Positions 42,138-50,242 of a DNA stretch of 64,000 nucleotides are shown one piece after another. Made by a program: the position numbers and the translations under genes. The stretch covers positions 1 to 64,000 of the forward strand of contig MGQB01000020.1 in assembly GCA_001797675.1 (NCBI GenBank), written 5' to 3'. A model generated the notes under the pieces. The model saw only the letters and a program-made list of their open reading frames with translations, was not told the origin of the DNA and did not search any database. Each line of letters opens with the position of its first letter. Within the stretch, counting starts at the first letter, position 1. This DNA comes from Deltaproteobacteria bacterium RBG_13_43_22. Lineage in GTDB: Bacteria > Desulfobacterota > RBG-13-43-22.

Positions 42138-42202
42138 GCCTAACAAAGAGTTCGAGCGGATAAACGGGACAAGCCCGTTTGCCGATTAATTCAATGTTAG
42201 GT
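42138..42202 (+). other. attC: Solitary integron attC-like recombination site
   Basis: About 120 bases after the decarboxylase-like gene, a 65-base imperfect palindrome starts GCCTAAC and ends GTTAGGT, the R'' and R' core boxes of an integron attC site. Between them lie TTCGAGCGGA and GCCGATTAATTCA, which resemble the L boxes, and an inner stem AAACGGG-acaag-CCCGTTT. The features agree with the attC folding rule. No integron integrase is in the window and no second clear attC was found, so this would be a lone cassette site. The rest of 42019-42363 shows no gene. Confidence 0.65.
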
Positions 42203-42363
42203 TCACCCCGGCGACGGCATCGACTGGCTTCGAGGGATTCCAGGAGGATCATGGCCGTTGCTTTTGAGAATCTACCCTAAGACTGATCTTATTTCCGGGA
42301 ACGGCCATTTGAAATTGGCGAAGTAAATCTTGGACCATCCCTTGAAAAAGAACAAAGGGAATT

Positions 42364-42840
42364 TTATTTTTTCTGCGCCACCAGTTCCTTGCTCAGTAAC
42401 CGGAGGTGTCCCATCTCCTCCTTGATCACCTCATCCAGGCGGCTGCGACCCAACTTTTCCGGCACTGCTTCACGCATTCCCAGATAAAAAACGATGGAAT
42501 CTTTTTCGGCGGTAATAGCGTCTTTCAGGATCTCTCCCAAGGAGGAGGTGTCGATTTTCTTTTCGAAAAAGATCCGTGTATCTGCCAGAGCCTTCAAGTA
42601 TCCTCCCGCCTCACTCTGGGGATCAAATACGGTGGAGGTTTTTTCCGAATCCTTTAATTGAGAACGCATTTGAGCAAAGGTTTTTTCATGATCGTCTTCC
42701 ATGCCCGCCAGTTGGAGCAATAAGTCCCGGGCGGTATCTTCCTTTACCGAAGCGGCGGCGGTCCGGTAGAATCGGGCGCCGTTCCGTTCCAATTGTTGGG
42801 CCATTTCAAAAACATCATCGGCATTAAAATCATACATCAT
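42364..42840 (-). CDS. Ferritin-like/rubrerythrin-type diiron protein
   Basis: A 158-residue four-helix protein. Diiron ligands are placed as in the rubrerythrin group: Glu in QQLERNGARFY (about 16-26), EDDHEKTF (about 48-55), AEKDSIVFY (about 111-119) and EEMGHLRLL (about 141-149). There is no rubredoxin domain, so it is the ferritin-like part only. Such proteins handle peroxide or iron in anaerobes. The leader region upstream contains a half copy of a MITE-like repeat. The gene is monocistronic. Peroxidase activity is inferred from family behaviour. Confidence 0.85.
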   Translation of the reverse strand: MMYDFNADDVFEMAQQLERNGARFYRTAAASVKEDTARDLLLQLAGMEDDHEKTFAQMRSQLKDSEKTSTVFDPQSEAGGYLKALADTRIFFEKKIDTSSLGEILKDAITAEKDSIVFYLGMREAVPEKLGRSRLDEVIKEEMGHLRLLSKELVAQKK

Positions 42841-43018
42841 GGAGGGTTTCCTTTCATTGTTTTTTGTTCTGTTTTGATTTTAAGGTGGATAGTTTCAACA
42901 GCGGCCTGAGGCCTGAAGACCGAGCCGATGGATATTTTATCGATTGCTTGTGGAGAAAGTATAAATGAAAAAAATTACGAGGGTCAAGGAAAAAATAGGG
43001 GAAAGGGATTCCCCCACA

Positions 43019-43114
43019 GGTGAAGGCCTGCTTATGGTTTAGTTAAATAATTGGCCCGGCAAAGAAGCTTCCGGGTTCAGGGTGGACAACCCCCAAAAAA
43101 GACCCCACGGTCCT
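43019..43114 (+). repeat. Half copy of the rluB-flanking MITE-like repeat
   Basis: Starts GGTGAAGGCCTGCTTATGG and ends GACCCCACGGTCC, parallel to 44119-44220 on the same strand 1.1 kb away. The small stem GGGTT / AACCC replaces GGATT / AATCC of the other copy, a compensated G-C for A-T change. The outer arm found at 44004 is missing here. On the minus strand it lies about 180 bases before the ferritin-like gene. The rest of the 42841-43161 gap has no gene. Confidence 0.65.
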
Positions 43115-43161
43115 ATGTCAGGCAAGCCCATCCGCTTCAGGTTAAGAATATTATGAGACCC

Positions 43162-43983
43162 TTAATAAGTGGGAAAGGTGGGATCTTGGCCTTTTAGGGC
43201 CTGGATTTCTTGGGTGGTTAAAGAACGCATTTCTCCCGGGGCCAGACGTCCCAGGGTTAAGGGTCCGAGGGCGACCCGTTTTAAGGTGATAACCGGATGC
43301 CCGATAGCGGCCAGCATATTTTTGACCTGATGTTTTTCCCCTTCCCGGATGGTGATCAGCAGCCAGGAACGGTCAATGCCGGTTTTGACCATTTCCCAGT
43401 CGGCCTGGTGCTTTTTCCCGATGGGAAGCCTTATTCCGGCTTGCAGGCGTCGTAAGGAGTCTAAAGAAGGGATTCCCCGGATCTTGACCCGATAGGTCTT
43501 GGGGACTTGAAACCGGGGATGTTGAAGGGTTTGGGCCATTTCGCCGTCATTAGTTAAAAGCATCAATCCCTCGGCATCCCAATCCAGCCGGCCGACCGGA
43601 AAGAGACGTTCTTTGATCCGGGACTGGGATAGAAAGTCTTTTATCGTGGGGCGGCCTTGCGGGTCCTGCAGAGTGGAAAGGACCCCTTTGGGTTTATTAA
43701 AAAGGTAATAGGCCTTGGATTCCGGGGAAGCAAGAAGGCGTCCGTCTACTTCGATCCGGTGTTCGGAAGGGATAATTTTTAATCCGAGTTGGGTGACTAC
43801 CCGGCCGTCAACGATGACCCGGCCTTGGCGGATTAAATCTTCGGCCTTGCGGCGGGAGGCCAGACCGGATTGGGCCAGGATTCGTTGCAAACGCCAGGGG
43901 GGATTTTCAGCAGCCGGTACCTGACGGGGAGGTGGTCCCCTTCGAATGGAAGTATTTCGCCTATCCTTATGATGGTTAATCAT
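43162..43983 (-). CDS. rluB: Ribosomal large-subunit pseudouridine synthase, RsuA/RluB family
   Basis: An S4 domain (WRLQRILAQSGLASRRKAEDLIRQGRVIVDG, about 31-61) is followed by the RsuA-type catalytic domain with GRLDWDAEGLMLLTNDG, whose Asp is the nucleophile. Members convert a specific uridine in 23S or 16S rRNA; RluB targets 23S U2605 in E. coli numbering. I place the start at the ATG at 43983 (273 residues), because the longer TTG frame runs into repeat DNA. No good ribosome-binding site precedes it, probably because a repeat element ends 20 bases upstream. It follows scpB, as is common in Deltaproteobacteria. Confidence 0.9.
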   Translation of the reverse strand: MINHHKDRRNTSIRRGPPPRQVPAAENPPWRLQRILAQSGLASRRKAEDLIRQGRVIVDGRVVTQLGLKIIPSEHRIEVDGRLLASPESKAYYLFNKPKGVLSTLQDPQGRPTIKDFLSQSRIKERLFPVGRLDWDAEGLMLLTNDGEMAQTLQHPRFQVPKTYRVKIRGIPSLDSLRRLQAGIRLPIGKKHQADWEMVKTGIDRSWLLITIREGEKHQVKNMLAAIGHPVITLKRVALGPLTLGRLAPGEMRSLTTQEIQALKGQDPTFPTY

Positions 43984-44003
43984 GTAAAATTGCCCGGTAC
44001 AAG

Positions 44004-44221
44004 GGGCCGAGGGGTCTTTTTTCAGGAGTTGTTCAAAAGGTAATTTTCCGCCCAAACCCGGCCCCAAAGCGAAGTTATTAAGGAAACAGAATGGTTACTT
44101 GAGCCCATTTCCCGCTTTGGTGAAGGCCTGCTTCTGGATTTTTTTAAGTTCTGTTCCGGGAAATAAGCTAAGGATTTTAAGGTGAACAATCCTGAAAAGA
44201 GGACCCCTCGGCCCTTTTTTT
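44004..44221. repeat. MITE-like element with ~24-31 bp inverted ends, between scpB and rluB
   Basis: The ends are GGGGCCGAGGGGTCTTTTTT (from 44004) and, on the minus strand from 44221, GGGCCGAGGGGTCCTCTTTT; similarity continues through TTCAGGA and TTGTTCA. An inner inverted pair CCAAAGCG / CGCTTTGG adds a second nested stem. The element carries no gene and is 218 bp long. Its left end is only 20 bases from the rluB start codon, so it has replaced the native leader. A half copy lies at 43019-43114. Confidence 0.7.
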
Positions 44222-44235
44222 GGTTACTTTTTTAC

Positions 44236-44784
44236 TCATTCCGTTTCGTCTTCACTTAAATCAGTACTCAGGGCTTTGATTTCTTCCAACGAAGGCAGGG
44301 AGGATAAATTTTTTAATTCAAACAATTCCAGGAACCGCTGGGTGGTCCCATAGAGAATGGGGCGTCCCGGGATTTCCTTCCGTCCCACGATACGAATCAA
44401 ATTTTTCTCCAAAAGGGCCCGGACGATCCCGTCCACTTCGACCCCGCGCAGCCGCTCCACCTCTCCCCGGGTGGCCGGTTGTTTATAAGCAATAATGGCC
44501 AGGGTTTCCAGGGCGGCTTTACTGAGGCGCGCGGGGCTGATCTTCTTCAGTCTTTTGATCCACTCGCTGAACCGGGGTTTGGTGCGAAATTGGAACCCTT
44601 CGGCCACTTCCTGAATATAGAGTCCCCGTTCCGGTGTTTCATAATCCTTCAGCAGTTGAGACAGGGCCGATTCAATGTCTTTTTTGGGAAAACTGTCTTC
44701 CACGACTTCCAGGATCTTTTTTAGACCGATGGGTGTGGGAGATACAAAAATCAAGGCTTCGAGTAGGGATTTAATTTCATTCAT
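44236..44784 (-). CDS. scpB: Segregation and condensation protein B
   Basis: A 182-residue ScpB with two winged-helix domains. Hallmarks are LLEALIFVSPTPI at the start, AALETLAIIAYKQPATRGEVERLRGVEVDGIVRALLEKNLIRIVGRKEIPGRPILYGTT in the second domain. It forms the bacterial condensin complex with Smc and ScpA, compacting and separating chromosomes. It lies downstream of scpA with a 178-base gap containing a repeat hairpin, so the pair may not be strictly co-translated. Confidence 0.95.
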   Translation of the reverse strand: MNEIKSLLEALIFVSPTPIGLKKILEVVEDSFPKKDIESALSQLLKDYETPERGLYIQEVAEGFQFRTKPRFSEWIKRLKKISPARLSKAALETLAIIAYKQPATRGEVERLRGVEVDGIVRALLEKNLIRIVGRKEIPGRPILYGTTQRFLELFELKNLSSLPSLEEIKALSTDLSEDETE

Positions 44785-44856
44785 AAGGGCCTATTTTATT
44801 ATAACAGTAAGTTTTATTAATCCGAAATGGTGTAATCAAAAAGCCATAAACTTATT

Positions 44857-44950
44857 TTAGGCTGTTAGGCTGAAGACTGAAGGCCGAAGGTAAAAGACAT
44901 GATAAATCTTTTCAATATTTTTTCCTAAAAGCCTTCGGCCTTCAGCCTAT
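44857..44950. repeat. Hairpin of GGCTGAAG-type words between scpA and scpB
   Basis: Left arm TTAGGCTGTTAGGCTGAAGACTGAAGGCCGAAGG, right arm CCTTCGGCCTTCAGCC, with a ~38-base AT-rich loop. The central GGCTGAAGGCCGAAGG pairing is nearly perfect. It resembles the other one-off word hairpins in architecture, not in sequence. Confidence 0.65.
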
Positions 44951-44962
44951 ATACCTGCTCTT

Positions 44963-45682
44963 TCAAGAAATCGTTGCCGGGGGAAGAAAATCATAAATGA
45001 GGATGTTCCCTCCCTCTATTTCCTGATAGACAACAATTTTTTGCAGCCGAACCAATTCCAGCAAGGCCAGAAAAGCGACAATAATTTCAGCCCGAGTAAA
45101 ATGACCGGGTAATAGGTCTTCCAATAGGATGCGGCCCAGTTGTTTTATTCTATCAAGAATTTCGTCCATCTTGTTTTCAATGGGGATCAAGGGACTGGGA
45201 AGAGGGATGAAATCTTCCTCTTTCTTCTCCAGAAGCATCTTCCTGACGGCATCAATCAACTCAAAAAGTCCCACCCGGATCAATCCTTCTTCTTTCCCTT
45301 CCATTTCTTTGGCCAGGAAATCCCGGGTAAAGACATCCCGATATAAAAGCGGACGCAACTTCAGTTGTTCCGCAGCCTCTTTAAGCTGAAGATATTCTAT
45401 TAACGGCCTGGTCAATTCCAGACGGGGATCATCCTCCTCTTCCTCTTCCGGGGGTCTGGGCAGAAGCATCCTGGATTTGATATGGATCAATGTGGCGGCC
45501 ATAACCAGAAAATTACCGGCAATATTAATGTTAAGCTCCTTCATCAGATCCAGGTATTCCAAATATTGGGCCGTGATAACGGCAATGGGGATATCATAGA
45601 TATCCATCTCGTTTTTTCGGATCAGATGGACCAGCAGGTCCATAGGCCCTTCAAAGATATCGAGTTTAACGTTGTATTCCAT
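44963..45682 (-). CDS. scpA: Segregation and condensation protein A
   Basis: A 239-residue kleisin, the bridging subunit of Smc-ScpAB condensin. The conserved N-terminal YNVKLDIFEGPMDLLVHLIRKNEMDIYDIPIAVITAQYLEYL (about 3-44) and the IHIKSRMLLP stretch (about 66-75) bind the Smc neck, and the C-terminal winged helix ends in KIVVYQEIEGGNILI. An acidic EEEEEDDP linker (about 79-86) is seen. It lies between trpS and scpB as in related genomes. Confidence 0.95.
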   Translation of the reverse strand: MEYNVKLDIFEGPMDLLVHLIRKNEMDIYDIPIAVITAQYLEYLDLMKELNINIAGNFLVMAATLIHIKSRMLLPRPPEEEEEDDPRLELTRPLIEYLQLKEAAEQLKLRPLLYRDVFTRDFLAKEMEGKEEGLIRVGLFELIDAVRKMLLEKKEEDFIPLPSPLIPIENKMDEILDRIKQLGRILLEDLLPGHFTRAEIIVAFLALLELVRLQKIVVYQEIEGGNILIYDFLPPATIS

Positions 45683-45692
45683 GTTGAGGTAC

Positions 45693-45775
45693 CCGTTGCG
45701 AGTTACGAGTTCAGAAGAAAAAATCTCCGTGATAAACTCGCAACCCGCAACCCATAATCTCCAATCCGCAATCTA
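45693..45775. repeat. GTTACGGGTT-word hairpin, locus 4
   Basis: Left arm CCGTTGCGAGTTACGAGTT, right arm AACTCGCAACCCGCAACCC, followed by ATCTCCAATCCGCAATC. It lies between trpS and scpA and is the fourth member of this word family. Its last bases overlap the trpS stop codon. Confidence 0.65.
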
Positions 45776-46756
45776 AAATCCAATGACTTGTCTGACCTCT
45801 TCCATGGTATTTAGGGCAAAGGTCCTGGCTCGGTCATTACCGGCCTTTAGGATAGACCGGACTTCCGGAAGGCGTTGGGTCCAGTATTCCCTTTTTTCTT
45901 TGATCGGTTTAAGAGCATCCAAGACTTTTTCAATCAGCCATTTTTTACAATCCACACAGCCGATTCCGGCTCGTGGGCATTCCCGCTCAATCTCATCGAT
46001 CCGCTCCTGGGGCGAATAAATTTTATGAAAGGGGAAAAGGATACAGACCTCAGGGTTCCCGGGGTCTTGGCGACGGGCCCGCTGGGGATCGGTAACCATC
46101 TGAGAAAGTTTGTGACGGATTTCTTCAATGGAGTCATCCAGAAAGACGGCGTTGTTATAACTTTTACTCATCTTCCGTCCATCCAGTCCCGTCAATTTTG
46201 AAGTTTCCGTTAACAGCGTATCCGGAACCGGAAAAACTTCCCCGTACAAAAAATTAAACCTGCGGGCTATTTCCCTGGTTAATTCCACGTGCGGGGCCTG
46301 GTCGATACCGACCGGGACGGCATGGGCCTTATACATCATGATGTCGGCGGCCTGCAGGACCGGATAGCCGATAAATCCGTAGGTCCCGATCTCTTTGTTT
46401 TCCAATTCCTGTTGTTGTTCCTTGTAGGTCGGATTTCGTTCCAGCCAACTCAAAGGAGTGATCATGGACAGGATCAAATGAAGTTCGGCATGTTCCTTGA
46501 CAGCCGACTGGAGAAAAAAAGTGCTGACTTCCGGATCCAGGCCGACACTCATCCAGTCAATGACCATGTCCAGGATGTATTCATGAATGGCCTTGGGCTC
46601 CTTGTATTCAGTGGTCAAGGCATGCCAGTCGGCAATAAAAAAAAAGCATTGATAATCTTTCTGAAGTTCTTTCCAGTTCATCAAGGCCCCATGCAGATTG
46701 CCGAGGTGTAATTTCCCGGTGGGGCGCATACCGCTTAAAATCCGTTTCCGTTCCAT
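45773..46756 (-). CDS. trpS: Tryptophanyl-tRNA synthetase
   Basis: A 327-residue class I synthetase charging tRNA-Trp. The HIGH-type motif is seen in SGMRPTGKLHLGNLHGAL (about 8-25), the KMSKS motif in LDGRKMSKSYNN (about 193-204), and the tryptophan-pocket region ADIMMYKAHAVPVGIDQ is conserved. Length is normal. An AAGGAG site precedes the ATG at 46756. It is downstream of the M50 protease gene and upstream of scpA. Confidence 0.96.
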   Translation of the reverse strand: MERKRILSGMRPTGKLHLGNLHGALMNWKELQKDYQCFFFIADWHALTTEYKEPKAIHEYILDMVIDWMSVGLDPEVSTFFLQSAVKEHAELHLILSMITPLSWLERNPTYKEQQQELENKEIGTYGFIGYPVLQAADIMMYKAHAVPVGIDQAPHVELTREIARRFNFLYGEVFPVPDTLLTETSKLTGLDGRKMSKSYNNAVFLDDSIEEIRHKLSQMVTDPQRARRQDPGNPEVCILFPFHKIYSPQERIDEIERECPRAGIGCVDCKKWLIEKVLDALKPIKEKREYWTQRLPEVRSILKAGNDRARTFALNTMEEVRQVIGF

Positions 46757-46773
46757 TCAATAAACTCCTTAAT

Positions 46774-46871
46774 AGGATTCAAGGAGTCAAGGGGTCGAGG
46801 ACCGCAGGGCGGAGTGAAAGGCATGGAAGTTAAACCACTTGAACCCTAGAATCCTGGAATCCTTGAACCCT
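46774..46871. repeat. Hairpin of GGATTCAAGG-type words upstream of trpS
   Basis: Left arm AGGATTCAAGGAGTCAAGGGGTC, right arm CTTGAACCCTAGAATCCTGGAATCCTTGAACCC. Words are repeated within each arm with small changes. It fills the space between the M50 gene and trpS. No overlap with coding DNA. Confidence 0.6.
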
Positions 46872-46880
46872 GTTTTTGTG

Positions 46881-47549
46881 TCAAATATACATCGAGGTCC
46901 CCAGAAACAATCCGATAAAAAAATAAATCAGCGGGGAAATCAACCAATCCAGAATATGGGTCACTAAAAGCCCGATGAGAATAAAAAAGCCATAAGGCTC
47001 AATTTTGCTGTATTGATAAGCAGCCTGTAAAGGCAGCAAGCCGACCATGACCCTCCCACCGTCCAAAGGGGGGATGGGGATGAGATTAAAAATAGCCAAA
47101 GCCACGTTGATCACCACTCCGTAGCGCAGCATCAGGATCAAAGGCCGGAGGACGACCTGAAGAAGAGGCCATTCCCATATGGGGGTGGCGGTCATTAAGA
47201 TACGATGGAGAATTGAAAACACCAAGGCCAGGAGAAGATTGGCAACCGCCCCGGCCAGGGCCACCCAAACCATGTCTTTTTTGGGATTGCGAAGATTGTG
47301 AAAGTTAACCGGTACCGGTTTGGCATAGCCGAACAGAAAAGGGGAGTGCGATAAAAGGAGAATCCCCGGGATCAGGATAGATCCGAAGGGATCGATGTGG
47401 GGGATGGGGTTAAAGGTCAAACGACCCGACAATCGGGCGGTGGGATCTCCCAGCTTATTGGCCACCCAGCCGTGAGCCACCTCATGCAAGATAACCCCCA
47501 AAAGGAGGGGGATGGCCATGATACTGATTTGTTGAATAATGGAAGTCAC
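46881..47549 (-). CDS. Site-2-protease-family (M50) membrane zinc protease
   Basis: A 222-residue integral membrane metalloprotease of the M50B group. Zinc ligands are HEVAHGW (HExxH, about 22-28) on an N-terminal helix and the Asp in NLIPIPPLDGGRVM (about 158-171). Five to six membrane segments are visible, and no PDZ domain is present. It cleaves substrates inside the membrane; the target is unknown. It overlaps the upstream multidomain gene by four bases and precedes trpS, a conserved deltaproteobacterial order. Confidence 0.9.
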   Translation of the reverse strand: MTSIIQQISIMAIPLLLGVILHEVAHGWVANKLGDPTARLSGRLTFNPIPHIDPFGSILIPGILLLSHSPFLFGYAKPVPVNFHNLRNPKKDMVWVALAGAVANLLLALVFSILHRILMTATPIWEWPLLQVVLRPLILMLRYGVVINVALAIFNLIPIPPLDGGRVMVGLLPLQAAYQYSKIEPYGFFILIGLLVTHILDWLISPLIYFFIGLFLGTSMYI

Positions 47550-50236
47550 GATTTCAGTTTTTTCTCCTGAGATAGAAAATATTTTTTAACATAGGCTATT
47601 TCATCTTCTTGAGTCAATACCTTTCCGTTTATTCGAGCTTCCAGAAGGTCCCCCAGGATTGTTTTATAAAGGGGCCCCGGAACCAATCCAAGGGCTTTCA
47701 GATCCTCTCCCCCGACCGATATCCGGATAGACTTCAATTGGGTAAAATAAATGGAAATAGCCTTCCGGCCGGTTTCCTGAACCGCCTTAGCCATCAAGAA
47801 AAGCAAGGCTTCGTTGGGAAGGGGTGAAAGGAGTTTATAAATCTCGCTTCGGGATAACTTGGGATTTTTTTGAAGGGTCATTAAAACCTGTTCACCTTCA
47901 CCCCGGCATAAGTTAATGGCTTCAAAAATCTTTTTAGGTAATCCCAGACGCAGGCGCAATTCCGTAATCTGGGTAACGGGTTGGGTTAAGGCCAGGAAAT
48001 AAATCAACCATTTTTCATAGGACTCATTGAGATAGAGGAGATCAAACCAGGCCAGGACGGACTTGATTTCGCCGAAAAGAAGCTCCCCTTTCGGGGTCAA
48101 GGTCCATTCCGGATGGATGGCCTGAAGCAGCTTTAAATCAATCAGCCTTTTAATGACCGGAAGGGGATTTTCTTCTATCAGGATCAACTGGAGTTCCGTA
48201 AAAAGCCTTTTGGGGGCCAGCCTTTCTATGCCGCCGATACGAATGGCGTTTTCGATCAGGTTGGCGGTCAATTTCCCTATCTTGAACCCGAACCGTTGTT
48301 CAAATCGAACGGCTCGAAAGGTCCGGGTCGGATCTTCCACGAAGCTTAAATTGTGGAGAACTCGAATAGACCGTTCCTTCAGGTCCTTTTGTGCTCCGAA
48401 AAAGTCAAATAGGAGGCCGAAATGCCGCGGATTCAGTTTAACAGCCAGGGTGTTGATGGTAAAGTCACGCCGATAGAGGTCCATTTTGATGGAACTGAGT
48501 TCCACCACCGGGAGGGCACCCGGAGATTCATAATATTCCGATCGAGCCGTGGCCACATCCACCTTGAAACCGTCCGGGAAGATCAGCACCGACGTTTTAA
48601 ATTTGATATGATAACGAAGGCGGGCCGGAAACCTCTTGGCATATTCCTGGGCGAATTTAATCCCGTCTCCCTCAATGACCACGTCGATATCCAGATTGTC
48701 AAATTTCAGAAACAGGTCCCGAATAAATCCCCCGACGGCATAGGCATTGTATCCAAGGCCGTCGGCCACCTCGCCCAAGGATTTAAGGAGTTCGATGATC
48801 CGTTTGGGCAGCCTTTCTTCCATCAGGTAGTTGACATTCTTTTTGCGGACGAATTGGGGGGCCTTGCGGGAATCGTAAAGATACTCGGTCATGGAAGAGC
48901 CGCTGATCAGGATATTGAGCAGATCGGTTCGGGTGATCACCCCAAGAACCTTCCCTTGTTTCACTACCGGCAGGATTCTCTGTTTATTCTCGATGATGAA
49001 TTCCTGGATTTGAAACAAGGAGGCCTCGGGATCAATGGTGGAAAATTCGGTGGTCATGTATTCCCGTACCGGCAGATTTTTGAGACCGTGGAAAATGGCT
49101 TTTTCGATCACCTGTCGGGTGATCAGGCCCAGGAGATTTTCTTCTTCCATCACCAAAAGGACATTGATGTTGTAGCGGGTCAGCAGTTCATTCGCATGTT
49201 CAATGGTCTCCGGGGGTTGAATCGATTTTACCGGAAAGGTCATCATGTCCCGGGCCTTACGCCGAGGGTTGATCCGGCTTTTAAGCTGGGCAATCAAGGC
49301 TTCTTCCACCTGAATCAGGGTTTGATCCTTGATCGTGGCTGAGGCGGCAAAGGGGTGTCCTCCTCCCCCGAAGGGCAAAAGTATTTCCCCTACGTTGATT
49401 TCTCGGATTCGACTCCGGGCTACTATATAGACGCGGTCTTCCATCCGGGCCAGGGCAAAAAGACAAGGGAGGTTTTCCATGTCCACCATTTTGTGGACCA
49501 GGACGGCGAAGTCTCCCACATAAGTATCTATCGAGGCCTTGGCCACGACGACTTCCAGATTATTAATCCGGTGCCTGGTGGCCGATTCCAATAACTGGTT
49601 CAACAAGGAGACCTGTTCGGCGGTCAGTTCACGGGTCAGCAGATCCGAAATCAAGTTCAAATTGGCCCCTTGCTCCAGAAGGTAGGCCGCAGCCAGATAA
49701 TCTTCAGGGGTGGTTGATCCAAAGGTAAAGGATCCGGTGTCTTCGTATATCCCCAAGGCCATCATGGTCGCTTCGTCTGAAGTCAGGGGGATATTTTTTT
49801 CCTTTAAGAACCGGGTCATCAGGGTCATGGTGGCCCCCACCGCTTGAATAATCTCTAGACTTCCCCTGACATCGTTTTCGGTCGAAGGATGATGGTCATA
49901 AATATGGATCTCTAATCCGGGACGATTCAAGATCTCGGCAAATCGGCCGATTCGATCCGGTTGACGGGTATCCACCAGGATCAGACGATGGATCCGTTCC
50001 AACGGCACTTGTTTGATTCTGGTGAAATTGTACAGATAGACCGTGGATTGGAGAAAAAAATTGCGCAGGTTCTGCTCTTGAGAACCGGGAAAGACCAGCC
50101 AGGCATCCGGATAGAGTTTTTTGGCGGCCATCATGGAAGCCAAACCGTCGAAATCGGTATTGAGGTGAGTGGTGATGACCTCAATACCTTTCTTTTCCTG
50201 GTTGTCGGATTGGGTCGCTGCCGGATGGGAATTCAT
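47546..50236 (-). CDS. DHH-CBS-tRNA nucleotidyltransferase fusion
   Basis: An 896-residue multidomain enzyme. Residues ~15-320 are a DHH/DHHA1 phosphoesterase (HLNTDFDGLASM, IYDHHPS, GGGGHPFAAS). Two CBS domains follow (about 328-450), likely binding adenine nucleotides. The C-terminal half is a class II nucleotidyltransferase with YAVGGFIRDLF and the DNLDIDVV metal site (about 510-530), then the RNA-binding head (RDFTINTLAVKL, EDPTRTFRAVRFEQRFGF). Such fusions are A-adding or CCA-adding enzymes known from Deltaproteobacteria and Aquifex-like lineages. Combining a DHH exonuclease-like unit with an end-adding unit suggests tRNA 3' end repair and turnover in one protein. Confidence 0.92.
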   Translation of the reverse strand: MNSHPAATQSDNQEKKGIEVITTHLNTDFDGLASMMAAKKLYPDAWLVFPGSQEQNLRNFFLQSTVYLYNFTRIKQVPLERIHRLILVDTRQPDRIGRFAEILNRPGLEIHIYDHHPSTENDVRGSLEIIQAVGATMTLMTRFLKEKNIPLTSDEATMMALGIYEDTGSFTFGSTTPEDYLAAAYLLEQGANLNLISDLLTRELTAEQVSLLNQLLESATRHRINNLEVVVAKASIDTYVGDFAVLVHKMVDMENLPCLFALARMEDRVYIVARSRIREINVGEILLPFGGGGHPFAASATIKDQTLIQVEEALIAQLKSRINPRRKARDMMTFPVKSIQPPETIEHANELLTRYNINVLLVMEEENLLGLITRQVIEKAIFHGLKNLPVREYMTTEFSTIDPEASLFQIQEFIIENKQRILPVVKQGKVLGVITRTDLLNILISGSSMTEYLYDSRKAPQFVRKKNVNYLMEERLPKRIIELLKSLGEVADGLGYNAYAVGGFIRDLFLKFDNLDIDVVIEGDGIKFAQEYAKRFPARLRYHIKFKTSVLIFPDGFKVDVATARSEYYESPGALPVVELSSIKMDLYRRDFTINTLAVKLNPRHFGLLFDFFGAQKDLKERSIRVLHNLSFVEDPTRTFRAVRFEQRFGFKIGKLTANLIENAIRIGGIERLAPKRLFTELQLILIEENPLPVIKRLIDLKLLQAIHPEWTLTPKGELLFGEIKSVLAWFDLLYLNESYEKWLIYFLALTQPVTQITELRLRLGLPKKIFEAINLCRGEGEQVLMTLQKNPKLSRSEIYKLLSPLPNEALLFLMAKAVQETGRKAISIYFTQLKSIRISVGGEDLKALGLVPGPLYKTILGDLLEARINGKVLTQEDEIAYVKKYFLSQEKKLKS

Positions 50237-50242
50237 TAAAAA

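Noticed and set aside
46774-46871. A T-box or tryptophan attenuator before trpS
   Set aside because: No T-box sequence, tryptophan-rich leader peptide or antiterminator pairing was recognised. The structure is better explained as a word hairpin.
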